DNA of 64,000 nucleotides from positions 7,410,924-7,474,923 of the forward strand of contig JABACO010000002.1 in assembly GCA_013339895.1 (NCBI GenBank), in the 5' to 3' direction. Below, one piece after another: positions 36,319 through 46,947 of the stretch (position 1 is its first letter; the number at the start of each line of letters is the position of its first letter). The stretch comes from Ephydatia muelleri (Eukaryota; Porifera; Demospongiae; Spongillida; Spongillidae). The notes beneath the pieces are model-generated. The model was not told the origin of the DNA, searched no databases, and saw only the letters and a list, made by a program, of their open reading frames with translations. Both the position numbers and the translations under genes were made by a program.

Positions 36319-36730
36319 TGGTTCCACTGCTGCTATAACCTGAGTATACTATAGTATGTATTATCTTACTGTTCAGTTCAATCATTGTTCTTTTCAGTGT
36401 AGCGAATGTACATGTATCCAAGTTTGTTACTGTTCATACATAATACTATTATGCTAATGCGTAACTTAACTTTTCAGATAATACTGATATTGTTTTGTTC
36501 TGCCCTTGATGTATTGAGCAGCTTTATGAGCTGACTATGGGATATAACACGATGGATGTATTGCTATCATTTTAAAGCCATTTTAAAGCCACAAGCATAT
36601 CTAGAATGCTATTAAATGGTTACAATGATTCATTAAACTGCGTCATGTATTTTTATAGACATCCATAATCCTACAATGGCACATGCCTGTGAGTCATTAC
36701 TACACTGTACGTAAGAATTTTTATGTTCAT
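35640..36730. other. Spacer with poly-C and (CA)n tracts
   Basis: A C-run of about 33 bp at 36199-36231 is followed by (CA)n to about 36319. Otherwise AT-rich with no recognised gene. Confidence 0.7.
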
Positions 36731-36786
36731 GTTTGTTCATTTGTGGCTGCACGTTGTATTTGACAACACGTGATTGCAGAATGAAT

Positions 36787-37140
36787 GAAGAGGATTTCCC
36801 AAGGAAGAGTTCCAGCCCCAGGTCCCCTAGAAGGACTGCCACCCCCCCTGGCCCCCCAAGGAAGAGAAATTCCAGCCCCTGGTCCCCTAGAAGGACTGCC
36901 ACCCCCCTGGCCCCCCAAGGAAGAGAAATTCCAGCCCCTGGTCCCCTAGAAGGACTGCCACCCCCCGGCCCCCAAGGAAGAGTTCCACCCCCTGGTCCCC
37001 TAGAAGGACTGCCACCCCCCGGCCCCCAAGGAAGAGAAATTCCAGCCCCTGGTCCCCCAGAAGGACTGCCACCCCCCGGCCCCCAAGGAAGAGTTCCAGC
37101 CCCTGGTCCCCCCAGAAGGACTGCCACCCCCTTGCTGCCA
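36787..37140 (+). repeat. Pro-rich coding-like minisatellite
   Basis: About six units of 51-60 bp built on CCCCAAGGAAGAGTTCCAGC, CCCTGGTCCCCTAGAAGGAC and TGCCACCCCC. The plus-strand frame from 36733 reads collagen-like PPGPQGREIPAPGPLEGLPP for about 100 residues after a short Met-start lead and stays open to 37314. No other evidence for a gene is seen. Confidence 0.8.
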
Positions 37141-37564
37141 AGGAGGAGTTCACCCATGCCAGTGGGAGAACCAGAGCCTCACAGCGCTACATGTAGCTCA
37201 ACTACTGCCACCTGGAGAGCCATCCTCACCATCTCACCCTGGAGGATGCAGGGACATCTCCATTGGTCGTATTACAGAGAACAGTCCTTGAAATGCAAGC
37301 AAGCGTCAATGTAATGCAGGGCAGGATTGATAGGTTGCCATCTCTAACCAGAGGCAGTCACACTCACCTCCAGTAGAGTCATCTCCTGCAACATTTTCAC
37401 CATCACCACCTCAACATTCACCTGCACACTTTTCACCACCATATTCACAAAATTCACCACACATGTACTGAAGACCACATAACCCCTCCAAAGACCCTCC
37501 CCAACCAAACCTTCCACAACATCTGAACAACCTCCCAAGCCGGCCCCCACTGCAAACCCTCATA

Positions 37565-37760
37565 TGCACCCCACTACCAACCACTGCAACCTCCTCACCC
37601 CACCTACCAACCACTGCAACCTCCTCACCCCACCTACCAACCACTGCAACCTCCTCACCCCACCTACCAACCACTGCAACCTCCTCACCCCACCTACCAA
37701 CCACTGCAACCTCCTCACCCCACCTACCAACCACTGCAACCCCCTCACCCCACTTAGCAC
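37565..37760. repeat. 30-bp minisatellite
   Basis: Six to seven nearly identical units of ACCAACCACTGCAACCTCCT plus CACCCCACCT. The unit length is a multiple of three, so frames stay open on both strands (plus reads LTPPTNHCNL). Confidence 0.95.
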
Positions 37761-38415
37761 CCTTCACACTTCCCACCTTAATGAAGCCCACCTCATCGGT
37801 TGCTGCCACTTGCCGGGCTGTCATCAGGTAAAAGACCCGACACTGAGCCATTGCCATCCCTCTTCAGTCTACCTGTATTGAAGAGGATGAGGATGCAACA
37901 GTAGGTGGCCTGGGATGTCCTCGTGACCTACACATGAGGTTGGGATGCAATCGTGTTGAGGACACCACCACCCAGCGCTCCACAACCGCATCTTTGCATC
38001 TCCACCTACATCAATCACCCAGCCACAACCCAAGCCACCAATACCCATAGCACAACCACCAGAGCAAAAAACGTTCTTTTTCTTCCGACCGAGTTGGCTT
38101 CCATTCCTTTCGTCTCCGAACGGAAGAACTCCATCACCACCTTTACCACCACTGACCAGCCAGAGCCATCCTCGCCCTCCTGGAGGAGGAACAGTGAGAT
38201 GGTGGCCACAACGAAGAGGCCAAGGGGGCACCAGTGAGCCACCTCAAGCCCTTAGTGAACTCACCTCTCCCCCTCATCTTATCTGTTACTCCCAGCAAGC
38301 GTCCAAACCATCGCCATCCCTCCCTTCTCTTCCAATCCCTCCATCTACATAGAAGACACCCCCTGTTGCCTAACTGCCCACTGTCAACCCACTCTGTCAG
38401 TATCCCAAGGTATAT
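37761..38415. other. C/A-rich spacer, no gene recognised
   Basis: Long weak frames on both strands of low-complexity Pro/Thr/Ser type; no domain visible. Confidence 0.4.
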
Positions 38416-39020
38416 TGGGCTAGTCCATAAAATAATTGTACACCCCTACTGATGACCAAAAAAGTTGTCCAGAGGGGGTCCAATGGTAATGTCCTAGGGG
38501 GATGTTCTATTGCAGTGAGATGTGTCCAGAGGGGGGTCCAATGGCAATGATGGCAATGTCCTAGGGGTGTTGCACAGTGAGATGTGTCCAGATGGGTTTC
38601 AAAGGTAATGCTCTAGGGGGTATCCTACATCAGGATGTGTCCAGAGGGGGTTCAATGGTAATGTCCTAAGGGGGTGTCCTACATCGAGATGTGTCCAGAG
38701 GGGGTTCAATGGTAATGTCCTAAGGGGGTGTCCTACATCGAGATGTGTCCAGAGATGGTTCAATGGTAATGTCCTGGGGGGGGGGGGGGTGTCCTACATC
38801 GAGATGTGTCCAGAGGGGGTTCAATGGTAATGTCCTAAGGGGGTATCCTACATCAGGTTGTGTCCAGAGGGGGTTAAATGGTAATGTACAGGGAAGTGTG
38901 TCCAGAGGGGGTCCAAAATAAATGTCCTGGGGGGGTATGGTGTAGAGGCTTTATGTCCTGGGGGGATACCTTGATATTAGTCATCAGTAGGGGTGTACAA
39001 TTATATTATGGAATAGCCCA
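38416..39020. mobile_element. 605-bp TIR element filled with a minisatellite
   Basis: Terminal inverted repeats of about 40 bp: TGGGCTAGTCCATAAAATAA with TTGTACACCCCTACTGATGA at the left, and the inverse at the right ending TAGCCCA. The interior is about nine units of about 55 bp based on GTGTCCAGAGGGGGTTCAAT, GGTAATGTCCTAAGGGGGTG and TCCTACATCGAGAT. An older relative is at 19832. Confidence 0.9.
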
Positions 39021-39237
39021 TTTCAATTTGATCAGACACTGTAAAGAGTTGGGTGGACACGAGAAATGTTACATGTATGTATAATTGTCCTAACGATAAA
39101 TTGGCACACTGTTACAAGACAATAGGTGGCATGTAATTGTACTCTTAATGAAAAAAAATAAAGTGTTAAATTTGGAGGCTCTTATATGCTGAGGAGTCAT
39201 ACCTTGTGCCTTGTGCATCTAGTTGTTTTCTGGGCTT

Positions 39238-40265
39238 CTACTGTTGCCTTTGTATTTGATTTACCCTCCGACCACTGGAACTATCTTTTCGCCGTGAATT
39301 TACTGCTGTATCTGCCTTGAATAATTCCAAAGGTGGACCTTCAACTTTGATTTCAAACAGATTGTGCAATGTAGTGGTGTTAAGGTTTGTTCTTTGATCT
39401 GTCTTTATGTTGAACTTGGAAAACATGTGTTCAACCCTACTAGTTGTAAATGGGAGACTGAAAACAAGATGGAACAGGCAGACAGCTTTTTTCCAATTGC
39501 TGGAGTTTGATGTGTTTCAAGCTTATACCAAATCTTACAATGTGTTTCTGTGCCAATGGGAAGAAACATATTCATGTGTACTGTATAGCCTCTTGAATTT
39601 CATCCTGAATCACTGCTACATACATCCCTTTAGTGTCTAGTGGAGAACGGAAGATAGAAACAATCCGTTCTACTTCTGCTTTTACTGGTGTCAAACTTTC
39701 ATCGTCCTCTGTTCCATCACTACGTTTCTTCTGCCAGTTTTGAGTATCTATAAAAACCAGGATTGAGCGTAATAAAGTAATATCTGACCACCTTCAAGCC
39801 TCTGAAGGTCAGAAAAAACATGGGCTTTACACTGTTCAAAGTCCTGTAAACTCGGCCTTGGTACTCCTTGGCACCATCATCTTCCTTCAACCTGCTCTTC
39901 ACTAACTGCAATGTGGACCTCTCAGTAGGGTCTTTCTGTGCCCATGATCGTAGAGTGGTCAAAGACTTTAAAGAATTGGTGATGACCATTAAAATGTCCA
40001 CATCACTGTTTGAAGGGCCAAGCTAAGAAGTGACACTAGTTTAAGAGCATCTGTATACAGTACACAGCCAATTAGTGTCTCTGCCTACCACTTCAGCTTA
40101 GCTCTATCAGTGGCCTTGATAGATTTGTCATCAATCAAGCCTGAAGATGGACAATGTAGGCTCCATATTTATCTACTACACATTGAAGAGCCATTCGTTT
40201 GTCACCTAGTTCCATGGCATTGAGTTGGAAGGTTAAAAGGGCGTCAGACATTGGCGACCTGTTTA
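39238..40265 (-). pseudogene. hAT transposase remnant (ZNF862-like)
   Basis: Minus-strand pieces in order: MSDALLTFQLNAMELGDKRM, ALQCVVDKYGAYIVHLQ, DDKSIKATDRAKLKW, STLQLVKSRLKEDDGAKEYQ, DTQNWQKKRSDGTEDDESLT, RIVSIFRSPLDTKGMYVAVI and finally MFSKFNIKTDQRTNLNTTTL with HNLFEIKVEGPPLELF, the dimerisation-region landmark of hAT C-termini. Several stops and frameshifts. This is a different hAT lineage from the DUF4371 copy at 22 kb. Confidence 0.75.
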
Positions 40266-40436
40266 TGACGCACACTATGTGGATGGATGTCTTTCGTCAT
40301 TGTACTAAATAAAGATGACGTCAAGGTACGTACATGGATACAATCATTTTTATAAATTAACTTCACAAATAGATAATCCACACTGTGCCTAAACATCAGA
40401 AGTCATCTCAGGCAAGGAAAGTCACTGGATCATTGT

Positions 40437-40605
40437 TTGGAGAAAGGTGTGCTCAGTGTACATGTGTCTGTGTGGGGTGTGTGTGTGGGGGAGGGGAGTG
40501 AGGGGTACGTACGTGCATGTGCATGTGTGTGTGCATGTGTGTATTTGTGTGTGTGGATGTGGTGTGTGGGGGTGTGTGTGTGTGTGCATAGTTATGCATA
40601 CCCTG
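40437..40605. repeat. GT-rich simple sequence
   Basis: Impure TG/GTGTG repeats with GGGG interruptions just upstream of the P450 exons. Open frames here are compositional. Confidence 0.85.
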
Positions 40606-40660
40606 TGGGCAGTGTACCGGTCCCCAGGCTAACCTATGCGATCGCACGTTGGCATCATAG

Positions 40661-41163
40661 GTTTCTTGGAAATGGTCTGGTGGTTATTGAAGATTATGAA
40701 ACCTGGAGACCTCGAAGAAAACTGTACGACCCGGCTTTTAATAAAAGGTAATAACATAACACTAACCACCATGCAGCCAAGGCATTGCATTTGGACCCTG
40801 CAGCTACCTCAAGGCCCTGTGCCCAAAGTTCAACTCCTGCGTGGAGTTGTTCTTGGACAAACTGGCTCCCCACTCACATGGCACAACTGAGGTTCCCATG
40901 AAGAAGCACATATGTGCCACCACCCTGGACATCATCGGCAAGGCAAGGCGGAGGTGTCTGGTTCCTTGGGACCAGGGAGGAGAGAGTTGCTTGTACGTGA
41001 TTTTTGTCCAATCACGCTGCAGGTTGCCTTTGCTTCAGACTTTGACAGCGAGTGGAACCATATGCCCCTCTTGCTCAAGCACTCCAGGGCAACGGGGGTG
41101 GGGTCACTGCTTGACCACACCTTTTTTGGAATGCAGAAGGCCATGGATAACCCTCTGTACCAG
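40661..41163 (+). CDS. Cytochrome P450, CYP46-like (partial, three exons)
   Basis: Exons 40661-40747, 40804-40942 and 41023-41163 join in phase. Exon 1 encodes FLGNGLVVIEDYETWRPRRK with LYDPAFNK; the W-x-x-x-R-(R/K)-x-x-x-PAF pattern is the C-helix of P450s and the wording is closest to cholesterol 24-hydroxylase (CYP46). Exon 2 encodes SYLKALCPKFNSCVELFLDK, ending TTLDIIGK. Exon 3 encodes VAFASDFDSEWNHMPLLLKH to MQKAMDNPLYQ. Intron 2 (40943-41022) starts GC and ends AG. Intron 3's donor (GTAGAG) opens directly into a minisatellite. No N-terminal anchor, I-helix, ExxR or haem-Cys exon was found nearby, so only about 120 residues are present: a fragment, or a gene cut by repeats. Confidence 0.85.
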
Positions 41164-41412
41164 GTAGAGTGAAAGGGGTGGAGTGGAAGGGGTAGAGTGG
41201 AAGGGGTGGAGTGGAAGGGGTGGAGTGGAAGGGGTAGAGTGGAAGGGGTGGAGTGGAAGGGGTGGAGTGGAAGGGGTGGAGTAGAAGGGGTGGAGTAGAA
41301 GGGGTGGAGTGGAAGGGGTGGAGTGGAAGGGGTGGAGTAGAAGGGGTAGAGTGGAAGGGGTGGAGTGGAAGGGTAGAGTGGAAGGGGTGGAGGGGAAGGG
41401 GTGGAGTGGATG
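41164..41412. repeat. 14-bp minisatellite starting at a splice donor
   Basis: About 18 units of GGTGGAGTGGAAGG / GGTAGAGTGGAAGG. The first unit contains the donor of the P450 fragment's third intron. Confidence 0.92.
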
Positions 41413-41759
41413 TGGCCATGCTATCTGTATGGTCAAGGTAAATATAATACATCAGACATGTATGTGGAGGTGTGTGTTGCTTGCAAGGGTCTGTGCATGC
41501 AAATTGCTGGCATTGACAGATATCATTTAATAGTTGCTAATCTCACTCTATTCATATTACCTGTCTCATTAGTGCAGTGTGTTTCCTTCTGAAGGGATGA
41601 TTAAGAGTTTGGTTGGGTTTGATTGACTGTATACAACATAAATGTCCTCACCCCCTATCAGACAAGCTGCACACTCTCTGAACTAGATATGGTGGCTAAT
41701 CAAACACTGATTGTGGCATGCGAAGACTTAAGTACGATAATTAACATAACTTAACTGAA

Positions 41760-42570
41760 GTGATTGCGTATATGGTACATGACAACACGGTCTGGTCTTA
41801 CGTACAAAGCTCTCAACAGCCATCGGAGGTGTCGGTGGGAGATCTACTGAAGATCCTGGTGGAAAGCCAACAGCGACAGGCCGAGGCGGAGGAACGTCAG
41901 AGGGTGGCGGAAGAAGAGACGTCGAAGACTCCTGGAGGAGCAACGGCGACAGGAGGAGAGCGAGAGGCAGACGGCACTGATTGCCAGGCTACTAGAGAAA
42001 ACTACTCTAGACGACAGGGATAAGAAACCACGGGAGAGAGATGCGCAACTGGTACGGCTTACAGAAAAGGACGACATCGAAACGTACCTAACAACGTTCG
42101 AACAGGTGATGGAGGCCTACGAGATGGACAAGAATCGCTGGACTTTCAAACTGGCTCCATACTTAAGCAGGTACACAAGAGGTCTACGGTTCGCTAGCAG
42201 CTGAGACGGCGGCCGATTATGAGCAGCTAAAAGAGGCAATTTTGGTACGGTACGGTATCAGAGAGGAGACCTTCCGCCTGAGGTTTCGATCAATGAAGAA
42301 GAAAACAGAGGAAACCTACAGGGAACTAGAGAAAAAACTTCAGGACACAGTGAAGAAATGGCTCCCGGAGTATGAGTCAAAGGATGAACTAATGGACGTC
42401 CTCGTTAAAGAACAGTTTGTGAACAGTCTACCCACGACTCTTCAAGTGGGGTGTTGGAGGGGTACTGAGCCAGTTGGACAAGGAAGGTCACGACCACCCA
42501 GTGGCGTACTTCAGTAGAAAACTACTGCCTAGGGAAAGGAGATACTCCACGATAGAAAACATTATATCGT
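41760..42570 (+). mobile_element. Ty3-type retroelement fossil (gag and RNase H parts)
   Basis: Plus-strand gag-like text (KDDIETYLTTFEQVMEAYEM; YGIREETFRLRFRSMKKKTE; DELMDVLVKEQFVNSLP) is followed shortly by an RNase H-like part (GHDHPVAYFSRKLLPRERRY). These belong to Ty3-type elements of a lineage different from the one at 24 kb. The element is broken, has no recognisable LTRs and looks old. Confidence 0.7.
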
Positions 42571-42685
42571 TGGCCCAGGCACCTCTGTGCCATCCCCCTC
42601 TTCCTTCCTCGATGGGTACCTGTGGCACATATCTGAGTGGTGTCGCTAACAATGGCCCCATGGGCTCTGGTTTCCCATGCCAAGT

Positions 42686-42863
42686 AATCAGTTATAGTTT
42701 ATTTGATGGTCTATTTGATGGTTCCTCACTACATGGATAACTGTAGTAATTTTAGAGCTAATACATGCAACAAGTCGGAAGGGATGCATTTTGGTGGTAG
42801 TAGCAAATATTCAAACGAGAGCTTTGAAGACCGAAGTGGGAAAGGTTCCATGTGAACAGCAGT
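42686..42863 (+). rRNA. Chimeric rRNA pseudogene fragment: 18S joined to 28S
   Basis: 42686-42791 reads as 18S rRNA 5' domain (AATCAGTTATAGTTTATTTG; TACATGGATAACTGTAGTAA; TTTAGAGCTAATACATGCAA; GGAAGGGATGCATT), with a small internal duplication and deletions compared with functional 18S. At about 42793 it switches to 28S sequence (GGTAGTAGCAAATATTCAAA; CTTTGAAGACCGAAGTGG; GTTCCATGTGAACAGCAG). Functional rDNA never has these two stretches next to each other. Short and changed, so not a working rRNA gene. Confidence 0.88.
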
Positions 42864-42869
42864 ACCACT

Positions 42870-43305
42870 TCTGCTGGCTGGGTGGTGGCAGATCATGAAG
42901 TCCTGGCACTGCGATGGCGTTATGAATGTGTTAAGTTGTACGGGCCAAGTGCCACCATTTGGTGCCACTAGGGCTCTTTGTCAAGTCAGGATTTTATCCT
43001 TCCTTTCTTGCATACATTTCTCACTCTGTTGCACTGCATTAGCTGGCTGTCAGGGAGGTTCATCATTATCCACGTGTGTAATTAATGTCACGTGCGGTCG
43101 TTACTAAGCAACGGCGAGCGAAACACCATTTCACCACTTCCACTAAATGCTATTGGCAATCACTCGGTGACACTGGTCATTGCTTACCTCATGGTAAGGA
43201 TTACTTGAGAATGATCTCAAGATTACTTGACGAACATCTAGGATTACTTGAGGTACATCATTCCTAGATGTTCGTCATGTAATCGATCATTCCCGTATTT
43301 CTTTA
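42870..43305. other. Spacer with a 50-bp hairpin
   Basis: GACGAACATCTAGG and its inverse CCTAGATGTTCGTC (43228-43277) form a hairpin with an imperfectly paired centre. No gene recognised. Confidence 0.6.
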
Positions 43306-43307
43306 GC

Positions 43308-43700
43308 AAAAGGCTGCTGAAGCAAGTGATTTAGCAGGTGCTGCTGTTAAGAGATTAGCAGATGCTAGAAGTGATTTAGCAGATGCTGATAGGAGATTAG
43401 GAGAAGCTGATAGGAGATTAGCTGAAGCTGATAGGAGATTAGCAGAGGCTAGAATTGATTTAGCAGATGCAGGAGACGAAAATGATATAAAGTAATGCAG
43501 ACAGGATATGAAGCAATGCAAAGATTTTGTAAAGGAATGCAGACCACTACTCAGAAGTTGCTAAATGCTGCTCAAGAAACTACTTTAGAACTTTAAGGCA
43601 GCAGCTACCAATTGTGCACCTTAGTTAACTATTCATCTTATCTTATTAGATCGTGTCCTGAGAAAAAGAAGAAATGCAGTAGCTGGTAAGGGTTGACTGA
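43308..43700 (+). pseudogene. Degenerate upstream paralogue of the coiled-coil/nuclease gene
   Basis: After an acceptor TTTCTTTAG the text encodes the same heptad-like repeat as the gene at 46948 (DLADADRRLGEADRRLAEAD, RRLAEARIDLADA), followed by a QDMKQCKDFV segment and a second exon-like piece with a basic RVLRKRRN. The nuclease-like part is not present here. It looks broken. Offset to the intact copy is about 3.64 kb, so this is a tandem duplicate. Confidence 0.75.
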
Positions 43701-44087
43701 ATTTAAATTGTTAGGCTATTTTGACATCTATATCTTATTTCCTAACCAACAAATAATTACGTTACAGTGACGTAAACGCAAGACAAATTTGATCTCCCGC
43801 ACGTGACGTGATTTGGAACTTGTAAAGGTGTGATAGATGATTGTGTTTGCTCGTGTAAGTGGTGTTTAAACAAGTGGCTTTATTGTTGTGGAGTTAGTTA
43901 TGCCTAGCCTAGCGCGTACGGGAAGCTACACACTACGCCGCCAAAGAGGTTTGCTTATTTGACTTGCAAGGCCCTAAGCGAACGTACTGTACCTGTACGC
44001 CGGTTATTAAATGACTTATAATGCACTATCCCCTGCTGACGCTGACTTGTGTGTGTATTATATTATATTACCCTAGCGAGCGTACTT

Positions 44088-46390
44088 TAGGCTATCTTCG
44101 TTCTATGTCGGAAAGAATTTTTAATCTACATTCTCTTTTTTCACTCTAGCTCTACTTTTCCTGTTTAGTGCCACTGGTATATATTCTGTCCCTGGTTTTG
44201 GAACATTCAGCTTGTGATACCTAAGGCAAAGGTGAGGCTCCCATGAGGCTTTATTTAGAACCACATAGAATAGGTGATGATAGGGTGGTCAAATGATGTG
44301 TACAATATTTAAAAGCTATGATTACTGCCTGTCTGGTTACTCTGTTCCTGTTTGAAGAATTGGTCGTGGATTGAGCGCTTATTGAACATTCAGCTTTCAG
44401 CTTGTGTTACTACTAAACATCAAAGGTGAGGCTAGCTCGGATGAGGCTTTATTGCTATTTGCTATTATTGCATCATGGTTAGGATGTTGGGGTGTGGGTG
44501 TGTGTATGTCTGGGGACGGGAAGCCTGTTTTGTGGGTACATGCATGTGTGCCACGCCAGCTAGCTAGGCTATATAACAGTGGAGTGTGTGCGTGTGCATG
44601 TTTTTATAAAACCTGTACTAACTGACAGTGACTACTGCTTCCTCTGTTCTGCCTGGTTACTCTGTTCAATGACCATCGTAGCAGAGCACTCATGGTCTTT
44701 TTTAAATGTGTGTGGGGTTGCTATTTAAATTGCATGGGTGTGCCTCATTTTCACTAGCGCCCAAAGGGGGGCATGGGGGGGGGGGTTGTTTGTATTGTCA
44801 TAGGACATTTAAAGTTTGTTTGAAAGAGTACCTTTTTGAATTGCAGTAAGGATTTGGGACAGCTTGATTCGTGTGGGCAAATTGCGTCCTGCTCAGTGTA
44901 TGATGACTATTTGTTCAGCGGTTCCTGTGTCTCTGTTTGGTGATTCGTTCCGTTTGGAGGTTGCTGGTTCATTTGTTCCTGTTTGGTGACTACTGGTCTG
45001 TTAAGTCTGGAGGTTGCTAGATCCTGTGTTCCTGTTTGGAGACTTAGTTGTGGATTGATCGCTTATTATTGAACATTTACCACTACATATTCAAAGGTGA
45101 GGCTTTATTTTTTAGAACCACATAAAATAGGTGATGGTGTCTGGAGGGACAGGTTGGAAGCTGGGTAGTGAAAATAAGATGTGAATTTCAGCTATTTATA
45201 GCAGGGACTGGCATGATGAAGGTATAGTCCCATGGTAAGGGGGCTGGCATGATGGTTCTCAACATGTTATTAAATAACAGTTATCATCTTTCTCTTTCTT
45301 GATCTTGTTTCTTCTTTGAAAACTTGCTTGGAATTGGATTGGAACCAGGGTATGTCTGGTCAAGTGACCACCATAGTCTTGTTCCCAGACCCAAATATAC
45401 ATAAGGCTGATCGTATAATGCCACATGAACGTCAGGTGACCACACCTTATTGCACACAAACATGCATGAGTTTCCTTTAATAACAAATCTCCATTAATTA
45501 TATAACCACCCATGACAATATGACAAATAGGTGTAAATTACTACATATATCGTTTTAAATTATAATTATATAGGACATTGTTGTTGATAGGGATCTCCGT
45601 TACTATATATAGCTTCATGATTTGCATGCAGACAAGACATCACAGATCAAGTTGCAACACACACACACACACCAAATCAGACATTTTAGGCACACACCAT
45701 ATATACATAACACATATATTAGGCACACACCATATAAGGTACATGCCTTATAAGGCACACACCATATAAGGTACACGCCTTACAAGGTACACACCATATA
45801 AGGTACACACTTTAGGCTATCTTCGTTCTATTAATCACCTTCCTCCTTTTTTTTTTTCACTCTAGTGGTTGCTATTCCTGTTTAGTGACCGCCGGTATAT
45901 TCTGTCCCTGGTTGGAGACTTAGTGGTCGCTTATTATCGACCATTCAGCTTGGTGAGGCTCCCTTGAGGCTTTATTTAGAACCAGATAAAATAGCTGATG
46001 ATTGTGGGTGTTTGGGAGGGGAGTGGAAGCTGGTTTTGTGGGTAGAGGAAATAAAATACTTGGATCCATGTGAATGTACACATGCGCACAACAATACAAG
46101 TTGTGAACGAGAGTGTGTGAGTCATGTGTAAAAAATAACAGACCAAGCCCTTAGCATTATAAGCAAACAGATAGATATCTGGTTCAGGAACTATTTTGCC
46201 TCCTGGAACCAACCCCCTGTTTCCAGGGGAATTAATTTTTTATCTTATTTAGTTATTTTTAAGTTAGTAATTTTTAATACAGAATCAATACAACTATAAT
46301 CAGAATCATGGTAAGGAGGATTTGGGACAGCTTGATTCGTGCCAATTCTTTGGTCAAATTGCGTCCTGCTCAGTTGTAGGTGGTTGAAAA
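44088..46390. repeat. Locally duplicated segment (about 1.5-1.7 kb period)
   Basis: Blocks recur in the same order. AGGCTATCTTCGTTCTAT occurs at 44088 and 45811. CATTCAGCTTG with GTGAGGCTCC and GAGGCTTTATTTAGAACCA occurs at 44205, in part at 44390 and 45080, and again at 45925. GATTTGGGACAGCTTGATTC with AAATTGCGTCCTGCTCAGT occurs at 44852 and 46318. It lies between the degenerate and intact copies of the coiled-coil/nuclease gene. A TATAAGGTACACACCATA-type minisatellite is at 45690-45810. No coding sense seen. Confidence 0.8.
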
Positions 46391-46947
46391 TGATGGATGA
46401 AGACCAGGAAGATGTCCAGGAAGTGGTGGTAATGCTTCATCCATCCATGTCCATGTGTGTGTCAGACTACATATAGGAGGTTGGGTTGAGCTTTACCGTT
46501 GCATGGATGACATTTATGCTTGGTATGGGTCCCGTTATCTAAGGGAGGGGCCTGACTACATGAAGGCAACGTACTATGTTTGGGGCCTGTGGAAATGCAT
46601 AGATAGATGTCATTTTTATGCTTGACATGGGTCCTGACATCTCCTTTATCAACTAGCAGTAAGCTTAGGCCTTACCTGTAACACAAGTGGTCATGAGATG
46701 ATCCCATAATCGTCAAATACCCACATGATTCATGAAAGGTGAATATTATGATAGTGCTTTGTGTATATACATCAGTACGTAGTGAGTGCTAACATATTGG
46801 TCTGTATATGTACATGTGTGTGTAGATGTGTACTCATAAAAAAGAAAATGGTAAGGGACTTGACATTGTTTCTTTTAAGAAACAGGTGGCTGGGGTAAAT
46901 TCATTACGTGTGTACACACTTGTCCCTTTGTATTTGTATTTCTTTAG

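Noticed and set aside
43308-43560. A second working coiled-coil gene
   Set aside because: The copy is degenerate and lacks the nuclease-like part, so it is listed as a paralogous pseudogene.
46391-46431. MMDEDQEDVQEVV as the first exon of the coiled-coil/nuclease gene
   Set aside because: A donor-like GTAATG follows, but the splice phase does not fit the acceptor at 46948, and it lies in a duplicated block, so it was left out.
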